Made by a program: the position numbers and the translations under genes. A stretch of 64,000 nt of DNA from Scandinavium lactucae (lineage in GTDB: Bacteria; Pseudomonadota; Gammaproteobacteria; Enterobacterales; Enterobacteriaceae): contig NZ_JAWXRD010000032.1 of NCBI RefSeq assembly GCF_033843265.1, positions 1 to 64,000 on the forward strand, read 5' to 3'. The notes beneath the pieces were generated by a model. That model searched no databases, was not told where the DNA came from, and saw only the letters and a list, made by a program, of their open reading frames with translations. Positions within the stretch are counted from its first letter, which is position 1. Every line of letters starts with the position of its first letter. This document shows positions 52,134 to 62,600 of the stretch, piece after piece.

Positions 52134-53539
52134 GGCTGGATCTCCACGGACTGAATGCTGCGATTATTTAAGCCAAAAGCCTGGCGTATCGTGCCGGTGT
52201 TATACAGGCAGTCAAGCTGTAGCTGATGGAGCTGGCTCTGCGTTTGCAGCTCTGCAAAGCGCGCCTGATAGACTTCCTGTTCGGCGTTAAGCACATCCAA
52301 TAACGGGCGAGAACCCAGGTCGAGATACTGCTGTTGATACAGTTCGCGGGTGCGTTCACTGAGCTGCTGCTGGCGGCGCAAAATCTGCAACGCGCTGGCG
52401 AGATTCAGCGACTGACTGCGGGCTTCCAGCAGTTTCTGGCGGACGTCGAGCCGGGTGCGCTGGATAGTGGACTGCGCCGACTCCACCGCATGGCTGGCGG
52501 CATCGCGTCGGGCAGTGAGGCCGCCCCCTTGATAAATCGGCATTTCGACCTTCACCCAGGTCGAATATTGCGTTCTATCCAGCACCTCATTGCTCGGATA
52601 TTTGTCGTTGAGGTAATGCTGAACCGATGGCTCCAGCGAGATGGTCGGGGTCATTTGTGCGTTGGCGTAATCCAGATTGGCCTGTGCGGCACTGGCCCCA
52701 GCCCAGGCGGCAAGCACCGACGGCACCAGCCGGTCTTCCGGTTTCGCCATCATGCAACTCTGTTCAAGCTTCGCCGGAAAATCACTGCTGATATCGTTCA
52801 GCGTATTCCAACCCAGCAGCGTCATCAGGTTGGCCTCTGAACTCTCGAGATTGGCCTGATACTGCACCATTTGTGAGCGGGCGGATTCGATGCGGGCATT
52901 GGTTTGCACCACATCCGAAAGGGAAGTCGCCCCTTCATCGTTGCGCTGTTCGGTGAGCTTGCCGATACCGTTGAGCGCATTCAGCTGTGCTTTGGCGGCC
53001 TCCACCATCTGCTGCCAGGACTGCACCTGCACCATGGCGACGGCGGTATCGTGGGCGACATTGTCGATACTCAGCAGCACGTTGGCCTGCTCCTGCGCAG
53101 CTCCGGCGGTTTCGGCTCGCACCTGGCTTGATACTTTGCCGAAGTCATACAGCATTTGCGAAAGCGACAGCACCAGCGACGGGCTGTAGCCGTTGTTGGT
53201 GTATGTATTGCTGTAACCGTTGTTCATGCCCGCGCTTATCTGCGGGTAATACTTCGATTTGGCGACGTTTATCTGCTCGTTTTGTGACTGCAGTTTACCG
53301 ATCGCCTCCCGGATAGCCGGGTGCCAGTTAACCGAGCGATTCACGGCGTTACCCAGCGTCAGCGTGCCGGGTGCGGCGGTACTCAGGGGAAGTTCAGCGG
53401 CGGAGCCATCGAGCGACGGTAATCCTTGCTCGTTGGCCAGTCCTTCAGAACTGATAGTTTGTGGCTCATCTTCGGCATACACCTGAATGGAACAGAGGTG
53501 GAATGCCAGCAATAATGCGACAGGCGCTCTTCTTCCCAT
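52130..53539 (-). CDS. bapB: TolC-like outer-membrane channel (BapB/LapE-like)
   Basis: This 469-residue outer-membrane efflux protein has a signal peptide ending at VYA, then two homologous OEP repeats with long alpha-helical coiled coils (INVAKSKYYPQISAGMNNGY and the mirrored AQMTPTISLEPSVQHYLND). It forms the exit channel of the type I system. The gene follows the adhesin gene in the order bapA-bapB-bapC-bapD known from Salmonella. Confidence 0.92.
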   Translation of the reverse strand: MGRRAPVALLLAFHLCSIQVYAEDEPQTISSEGLANEQGLPSLDGSAAELPLSTAAPGTLTLGNAVNRSVNWHPAIREAIGKLQSQNEQINVAKSKYYPQISAGMNNGYSNTYTNNGYSPSLVLSLSQMLYDFGKVSSQVRAETAGAAQEQANVLLSIDNVAHDTAVAMVQVQSWQQMVEAAKAQLNALNGIGKLTEQRNDEGATSLSDVVQTNARIESARSQMVQYQANLESSEANLMTLLGWNTLNDISSDFPAKLEQSCMMAKPEDRLVPSVLAAWAGASAAQANLDYANAQMTPTISLEPSVQHYLNDKYPSNEVLDRTQYSTWVKVEMPIYQGGGLTARRDAASHAVESAQSTIQRTRLDVRQKLLEARSQSLNLASALQILRRQQQLSERTRELYQQQYLDLGSRPLLDVLNAEQEVYQARFAELQTQSQLHQLQLDCLYNTGTIRQAFGLNNRSIQSVEIQP

Positions 53540-53580
53540 TTTCTATCCCTTTTAAAAATCACGACATGTTGCTGTTTTTT

Positions 53581-53606
53581 GCCCCGGGAGCCGTAACCCC
53601 CGGGGC
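53581..53606 (-). other. Hairpin between bapA and bapB
   Basis: GCCCCGGG/CCCGGGGC is a perfect eight-base stem in the 75-bp gap after bapA. On the coding strand it is followed by A residues, not T, so it is more likely an RNA-stabilising stem than a terminator. Confidence 0.6.
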
Positions 53607-53614
53607 TGTTGTGA

Positions 53615-56600
53615 CTAGCCGGTAATAATGTGGTTCTGTTGCAGCAGTTCCGTCAGGTTGGTCTGGACGCTGTCCAGGGTGATTAAAGCCGTTGAGTGAT
53701 AGGTGGAGCCGGTGCCGTCACGGTCGACTGAAATCACCGTGTTAGACCCGTTGGTGTTGACCTGGATGAAATTCCCGAGCGTAGACGCCTGGTGATCCCA
53801 GCCGGTTAACAGTTCGCGCAGATCGATTTTGTCGCCCTGAGCGAGGTTAAAGTTGGTCCATTCGTCGTTACCGTTCCCCCCGGTCGCGTCGCTGCCTTTC
53901 AGCAGGTGATAAATCAACGTATCGCCGTAGGCAGATCCGGTTAGAACGTCATGCTGACCGGTGCTGGCCATCTGCGGATTCATATTGATGGTCAGGGTCG
54001 CGGTATCGGTATGACCATTGTGATCGTTCAGGGTGTAGGTGAAGGTCTCCTTGCTGTTTATCGACGATACGGCCACGCCGTTGTTCAGGGTGTAGGTGTA
54101 TGAGCCATCGAGGTTAAATTGCAGCGAGCCGTACTTGCCCAACACCGTGGCACTGCTGGCACTCGCCGCAGGATCCAGCGAGGCGGTACTGCTGCCCGCA
54201 CCGGTGATGCTCAGGGTGGTATGCACGCTTGCCAGCTGATCGGTGGCCCCGGCAGCGTCGGTCCCGTCGAAGATATTGCCGTGGACGGTATTGGCGTTGT
54301 TCGAGATGTAGTTATCCAGGTTAACCGACGTCCCGGTCACGGTTGGCGTTACCGTGTACGAGCCGAGTATACCTATCCCGCTGGTGGTGCCGGTGAAGTT
54401 CAGGGTGTAGCTCCCGGCCCCGAGGTCGGCAATGTTGATGTTAGTGTTCGTTCCGCTGTAGGTACCATTCTGAATAACGCTGCCGTTCTGCGTTATCGAC
54501 CAGGTGCCGCTCAGTCCCGCCAGAGCCAGGGCGCTGGCAATGTTGAAATGCAGCGTTGCGCCCTGCAACAGGGTATTGGCATCAACCGTAAAGTTGCCGC
54601 TACCGCTGCCTGACCCGGTGCCAATCAACGGGTTGTTCCATTGCGCTGAGCCCACGCTCAGATCGCTATATGTCCCGGTACTGTGCGCCGTACTGACCGC
54701 CATCACAGCGCTGGTGTCGTTTACCGCATCCAGGGCGTGTGGTGTTGGGGTGATGTTCAGCGACGCCGTGTCGGTATCGCCGTTCGCCGCTTTCACGGTG
54801 TAGACGAAGCTGTCCGGGGTTTTGATGCCATCGGCCCCGACACCGTTTTTCAGGGTGTAGGTGTAATTCCCTTGGGCATTAATGGTCAGCGTGCCATACA
54901 GCCCATTAATGGTGGTGGTGCCGGTCGGCGACACTGCCACGCCGTTCACTTCGGTCAGCAGCGCCCCGGCTGGCAGCACATCGTTGCCCAGCACATTCCC
55001 CGTCGTGCTGGCGGTGAGGCTGTCCACCGCGTAGGTGTGATCCTGCAAAATGTTGAGGGTATAACCGGTCAGCGCGGTCACACCGCTGGCGGTATTCAAC
55101 AGGAACACGTATTCGCCGCCGGGCAGAGTCAGGGTCAGTTGGCTCGACTGGCCACCGAGCAGCGGCGCGTTCAGCCAGCCTTTCTGTATCTGATACTGCT
55201 CGTACTGCTGGGTGACATCGTTGAAGCGGTAGATGTAAAGGTCAAAGGTTGAGGCCAGCGCCACCCCGCCCACCGACGATTGCAGCGTCATGGTGCGGGT
55301 GCTGCCATCTTCCACATCAAACTTGATAGGGTTGCTCATGTTGGCGAGCACGTCGAGGCTCAACACGTTGCCCAGACCGACGCCCACCACCGTAAAGCCC
55401 GACTGCGACGACGCCCCGTTATTGACTGCTTCCACGTCGGTGTTGAACACCAGCGAAGCGCTGTCATCGGCGGTAACCACGGTACTGGCTGGCGGAACCG
55501 GGCCGAGGGTCACCACCAGCTGCGCCGAATCGCTGACGCCGTTGTGGGTAATGGTGTAGGTGAAGCTCTCTTTATGACCGAGCACCGCCGCTGAGGTGTT
55601 AGTCAGGGTGTAGGTGTAGCTCCCGTCCTGGTTAATGTGCAGCGTGCCGTACAGCCCAACGATATCCGCTCCACCTGCGCCGACCGTGGTCACGATGCCG
55701 TTGGCGTTGGTCACCTGCGTCACCGTGGTGCCAGCTGGGGCATTATCCAGCCCGCCGGTCGGATCCTGATCGGTGATAACGTTCCCGGTTTCCGTGGTCG
55801 GGCCGCTGACCGATCCAGCGCTGGTTTTATGCACGTCCACCTCAAGGCTGGTGTAAGACCCGGTCGCCAGCAGGCTTGAGTTGTAGGTCAGGACGCGATA
55901 TTGCCCGCCGGTAAGGCCGGTCAGATTCAGCGTTACGCCGCTGCCGGTCAGGGTCAGCAGGTTGGCGAAATCCGGATTACTGGTGTTGATGAAGGTCTGC
56001 CATGACCCGCTGGCGGTATCGAATCTCTGCACCACGATTTCCTGCGTCGAGAGCAGAGACAGCACGATCCCGGTGGCGGCTGCATCAATGGTGACATCCC
56101 CGGAGCCGCCGTTGTCGATGTTGAACGTCACCTGTGCGGTGTCGTTCCCCAGTACCGACGCCACGTTGCCGAGCGCCCCGACCAGCAGCAAGCCGTAGTC
56201 GGTGAGATGCTCGGTGGTGGTGGTCGCGGTGGAGGTCAGCGCCAGGTTGGTGATGTTATCCCCCGCCGACAGTGGCAGAGATGGCGCTGTCACCGAGCCA
56301 GGGCCGGAGGTATTCCCGGCGACATCGGTAGCAGTGGCCGTTAACAGTTGGCCTTCAATCTGGCGAACCGGCAGGGTGAGCGTCCAGTTACCATCGCTGC
56401 CTGCGGTGGCGGTCAAGGTGCCCGCGCCGTTCGGCAGGGTGATAGTCACGGTGCTGTTAGCTTCCGCTGTCCCGCTGAGGGTGCTGCCGTCGGCGCTGAT
56501 GGTGATGCCCGGTGCCGATGGGGCGGTGGTATCAATGTTAATGCTGATGGATGACGAGGCTGCACCCGTTCCGTTGGCATTGGTTGCCGTGGCTGTAAAG

Positions 56601-59600
56601 GCGTGGCTGCCTTCGGTCATGTTGGCGGTTGGGGTGAAGCTCCATGCGCCGCTGGCATTCGCGGTAGTGGTGCCCAACAGCGTACCGTTGTTGTAGATAT
56701 TGACCGTCGAGTTAGCCTGCGCCACGCCGCTGAGGGTCGGCGTTGGGTCGTTGGTCAATTGACCGTTGGCAATCGCCCCGGTGTAGTTGGCGACGTCATC
56801 CACCACGCTGGTGATGGTTGGCGCATCCGGCAGGCGGGTGTCCGGCGCGGTGAACGGCGTGGATCCCCCGACGTTGCCCGCTTTATCCTGAGCGAAGGCC
56901 AGCAGCGGCTGACCGCTGGTTTGCGCCGGGGAAATGTTGACCGTAAAGGCCCCGGTGCCGTCGGCGGTGGCGGTTCCCAGAACCGTGCCAGTACTGCTGG
57001 TGATGGTCACGGTGCTGTTGGCTTCGGCGGTGCCGGTAATGCGTGTCCCGGTGCTGTTCGCCGCCAGGTTGGTTGGTGCGCCTGGGGCCACGGTATCCAC
57101 CACAATTGCGGCAGCTCCCGAAGTGGCGCTGAGGTTACCCGCCGCATCGGTGGAGGTCACGGTATAGCTGTGACTGCCCTGAGCCAGGGCGGTGGTTGGC
57201 GTCCAGGCCCAGTTCCCTGAACCATTGGCGGTGACGGTGGTAACCAGCGCCCCGTTATCGTAAATGCGCACGGTGCTGTTGGCTTCCGCCGTGCCGTTTA
57301 GCGTTGGCAGGGTGTCGTTGGTTGGCTGCCCATTGCCCACTGCGCCAACAATATTTGGCACATCGTCGACGATAGTGGTGATGACGGGCGTCACCGGCAG
57401 GGTGGCATCGACCACAATTGCGAAGCTGCCGGTTGCCGGACTGATGTTGCCCGCGGCATCGGTGGCGGTCACGGTCAACGTATGCGAGCCATCGGTAAGC
57501 GCAGTGCCCGGCGTGAAGCTCCAGCTGCCGCCCGTCGCGACGGTGGTGCCAAGCAAGGTTGAACCATCGTAAATACTGACCGTGCTGCCCGCTTCGGCGG
57601 TGCCGGTCAGCGTCGGTTTGTTGTCATTGGTGAGCTGACCGTTGGTCAAAGTGCCGACCACGCCGCCGGTCACATCATCGGATACCGTCTGCAACACCGG
57701 AACCACTGGAGCTGAGGTATCGATAGTGATGGCAAAGCCAGCCGATGATGGGCCGAGGTTGCCCGCCGCATCCGTAGCTTTGGCGGTCAGGGTGTGTGGC
57801 CCGTCGCCCAGCGTGGAGGTGGTGACAATCCAGTTGCCCTGCGCATCGGCAGTGGTGGTGCCGACCAGAGTGGTGCCATCGTAGATGTTCACTGTGGCAC
57901 CGACTTCCGCCGTTCCGCTCAGGGTTGGGGTGCTGTCGTTGGTGCTTTGGCCGCTGACGATTGGCCCGGTGACCGGGGTGACATCATCGGTAAGTGAGGT
58001 GATCACCGGCGCGAGCGGAGCCTGCGAGTCAACCACGAAGGTAAAGCTGTTGGAGCTTAAGCTAACGTTGCCCGCTGCATCAGTCGCGGTCACCGTGATG
58101 AGATGGCTCCCCTGTGTCAGGGCGCTGGTCGGGGTCCAGCTCCATGCCCCGTTGCCGTCAGCGGTGACCGTGGTCACCAGATTACCACCATCGTAAATTT
58201 TGACGGAGGCGTTGGCTTCGCTGGTGCCGCTGATCGCCGGGCGGGCATCGTCGGTCACTGCCCCGGAGGTCAGATTGCCTGTGACCGGGCCCTGATCGTC
58301 AAACACCGTGGTGATGGTCGGGATGGTGGGCGCGGCGGTATCGACGGTAAAGCTGCGAATGTCAGATGCTGGGCCGGTATTGCCCGCTGCATCGGTGGCG
58401 GTCGCGGTGATAGTCCAGGTGCCGCTGGTCAACGCGGTGGTGGGGGTAAAGCTCCAGTTGCCCCCCGCGTTAACGGTGGTGGTGCCGAGAACCGCCGCGC
58501 CGTTGTACAGTGTAATGGTGGAACCCGCTTCGCCAGTACCGCTAATGGCAGGATGGGTTTCGTTGGTACTGCCGCCGTTGGGCACCACGCCAATTACCGG
58601 GGCGGTGTTGTCCGCCACCGAGGTGATAACCGGTGCGACAGGCACGGTGGCATCCACATTGACGGTGAAACCGCCAGTGGCAGCGCTGACGTTCCCCGCC
58701 GGATCGGTTTGGCTGACGGTCAGCAGATGTGTCCCGTTGGTTAGCGGCGTGGTTGGCGTCACGCTCCACGCCCCGGTTCCATCCACCGTGCCGCTGCCGA
58801 CCAGCACGCCATCGGAGAAGACTTTAATGGTCGCGCCTGCTTCCCCGCGCCCGTTGAGGGTTGGGGTGGTGTCGTTGGTCAATTGCCCGTTAACCAGCGG
58901 CCCGGTGACACCCGGCTGATCGTCGACCACCGTCAGCAGCGTCGGTACGGCTGGTGGGGCGGTGTCGATAACAATCGGGAATGGGGCTGACTGTGCCGTG
59001 GTATTGCCCGCCGCATCCGTCGCGGTAACGGTCAGGTTATGCGCGCCTTCGACCAGTGCCGTCGGGGCTGGCAAGCTCCAGTTACCGGATCCGTCCACTG
59101 TGGCGGTGCCGAGCACGGTCCCGTTGTCATACACGGTAATGGTGCTGCCGATTTCCCCGGTGCCGCCGATAAGCGGCTGGGTATCGTTGGTTGCACCACC
59201 CGATGGGATCGCCACCGGCAGCGTACCGTTGTCGTTCGCCACGGAGGTGATCGCCGGGTTAGTCGGGGCGACCGCATCAATGTTCAGCGTGAAGATCCCG
59301 GAAAGTGGCCCGGTATGTCCGGCGGCATCCGTTGCGGTCACCGTGAAGTCATGCGAGGTGCTGGTGAGATCTGCCGTCGGCGTAAAGCTCCAGTTCCCGC
59401 TGCCGTTGGCGGTGGCGGTGCCAATTTCCACCCCGTTATCGTAAACGGTGATGGTAGCATTCGGTTCGCCTATCCCGTTCAGCGTTGGGCGCAGGTCATT
59501 GGTCAACTGTCCGCTGCCCAGGGTGCCTACGTTGGCCGGAACGTCGTCGGTGGCATCGGTGATGAACGGTGCCAGCGGGGCGGTTAAATCGACGGTAATG

Positions 59601-62600
59601 GTCGTTGGCGCAGAAAGCCCCCCGGTGCCCTGGCCGTTACTGGCCGAGACCGTAAAGCTGTGCGTCCCTTCCAGCAAGTCGGCAGGGATGGTGAAGCTCC
59701 AGTTACCACTGCCGTTCGCGACAACGCTGCCTGCTTCAATGGGATTGCCGTCGATGTAAATATGTACGGTGGCGTTGGCATCGGCGGTGCCGCTCAGGGT
59801 TGGCGTGGTGTCGTCGGTGCTACCGCCAGCGGCGATCGCACCGGTTACAGGATCGACGTTATCGAGGATCTGCGTGATCACTGGCACATCCGGCAGACCA
59901 GAGTTAGAGGCGGTGAAATCGACACCACCACTCTGATTGCCCGCCCGGTCCTGATCGATAGCGGTCAGCGTTTGTCCGCCGGTTTGCGCCGGAGAGAGGG
60001 TGACGTTGAAGTTACCGCCTGCATCTGCTGCGCCCTGACCAATCACATCTCCCGCGGCGTTCTTGATGATCACCGTCGAGTTGGCTTCCGCCGTTCCGCT
60101 CACATTGGTACCGTCCGGCGAGACCAGATTAACCACAGGGTCGGCAGGGGGAGCAACATCCACCGTGATCACAATCGGTGCGGTCGGGGCCGTTTCCTCA
60201 CCCCCGTCTCGGGTCGTGAAGGTAAAGCTGTGCTGCGTTTCCGTCAGCGGATCGACCGTCAGCGTCGGGGTCGGGAACGACCATTGCCCGTTGCTGACAA
60301 CCGCCGTACCCAATTCGACGCCGTTATCGTAGATCACTACGGTGGTACCATTCTGACCGGTGCCGGATATCACCAGCGTCTGGTCATCGGTAAACATCCC
60401 GTTGGTCAAATTCCCCTGAATCACGCCCACGTTATCGACGATCTGCTCCACGACTGGCGGCAGAAGAACCTCGGTATCGACGGTCAGGGTGAACGAGTTT
60501 GATGCGCCGCTCGGGTTGCCCGCTTTGTCGGTCGCCACCGCGGTGAAGGTGTAGGTGTTGTCAGTCAGCGTACCGAGTGCCAAAGACCAGTTCCCGGAGC
60601 TATCCGCAACGGCGGTTCCCACCAGGGAGCTGCCATTAAAAATGCTTACCGTGCTGCCGATTTCGGCAGTGCCGTGCAGAACCGGCGTGTTGTCGTCGGT
60701 GGTCCCGCCAGTGGTGACCTGGACCGGCAGGCCAACGTCATCCTCGGCATAGCTGATAACCGGCGCGTTCGGAACATCGGTGTCAATCGTGAAACTGACC
60801 GATGGCGAATGCGCACTGGTATTGCCTGCGGGGTCGGTGGCGGTAGTGGTAATGACGTAACTCGGCAGGGGGAGCGGGGAGCCAGGTGTCCAGCTCCAGT
60901 TGCCACTCTCGTTGACGAGAGCAGTACCCAGGATATCCGTGCCGTTGTAAATCGTGATGGTGCTGCCCACTTCACCCGTTCCGCTGAAGGTGGGGGTTGT
61001 GTCGTTGGTAGAACCGTTATCGGCGATGTTGCCGACCACCGGCAAGACATTATCCGTAACCAGTGGGGCAGCGGGGATGCCGGGGGCGGTGAGATCAATT
61101 TGCACCGAGAAGCCGCCGGAGAGCGCGCTGGTGTTACCTGCGGCGTCAGTGGCGGTGGCGGTAATGACATGCAGCCCTTCGGTCAGGCCGGTTCCCGGTA
61201 AATAACTCCACGCGCCGTTGCCGTCGGTCGGCACCGTCGCCAGGAATGCGCCGTTGTTGTACAGCGTGACGGAGGAATTAGGTTCGGCGTTACCGCTCAG
61301 CAACGGTTCCGTCTCCTTGGTCACGCTGCCGTTCGCCAGCACAATATCGCCGTTGCTGCCTTCTATGGTGGCCGACACAATAATCGGTGCATCAGGCGCA
61401 GTGGCATCCACAATCAAGGTATAGCTTGCCGGGGCGCTTTCGTTGCCTGCTTCATCCGTGGCCGTGGCGGTCAGAATATGCGTTTTATTGTCTGCCAGCG
61501 GTAAGGGGGGCGTGAACTCCCACTCGCCGAGACCATCAACCGTCACCTGGCCGATGGCGACGCCGTTGTCGTAAATCGTAATCACCGAACCGACATCGCC
61601 GCTCCCGCTCAGGTGCGGTTGGGTTTCGTTGGTCAGTTGTCCGGTATCAATCGACGTTCCACCGCTATTGGTCACATCGGTATAGACAGGAACGTTCGGC
61701 GCGGAGGTATCCAGGGTAAAGGTCCAGGCCGCCGAGTCGGCCGAGGTATTGCCATAGTCATCGCTGGCATTCACGGTCAACGAATGAGCGTTCCCCGTGA
61801 GCGGCGTGGTAAAGGTGTAACTCCAGGTGCCGGTAGGCGTGACCGTGATATCAGCGACAAATCCACCGTTATCAAACAGATGTACCACCGAGCCAGGCTG
61901 GCCGGTGCCGCTAATGGTTGGCGTGCTGTCATTGGTCAGCCCGGTATTGGCGACAGGACCGAGGATCCCCGGAGCATCGTCATTCACCAGCGTAATGGCC
62001 GGAACTTGCGGAGCCACGGTGTCGACCAGAACGTTGAACGGCGCAGAGCTGCTGCTGTTACCGCCCGCGTCGGTGGATTTCACAATAAACTGATGGCTGC
62101 CTTCAGACAGCGGGCTGCCAGGGGTGAAACTCCAGTTGCCATTGCCGTCGAGGATGGCATTGCCGAGCAGATTACCGTTCTCATAGACCTGCACCGTGGA
62201 GCCCGCTTCGGCTTTACCCGTGAGTGTTGGCTGTGAGTCGTTGGTGGTGTCTCCGCTATTAAGAGCCCCGACGATACCCGGTACGTCGTCAGCCACCTGC
62301 AAGATAATCGGTTGATCCGGGGCGGAGATATCCGGCGCGAGGGCCGAGCCGGGCTGGCTGGTGTTGTTGGCCAGATCGGTCGCGGTCACCGCCAGCGTTT
62401 CACCGTTATCCTGGGCAGGCGTCAGCGTCAGCGTAAAGTGGCCTGCAGGATCCGCTTTGCCAGTGCCAACCACGTTGCCATCCGGATCTTTCACGATAAC
62501 CGTGCTTCCGGCTTCGGCATTACCCGTCAGTTGCGTCCCGTTGGCGTTGACGTTCAGGTTCGATGGCGCATCCGGGGCAGTGGTGTCTGGTGCTACCACG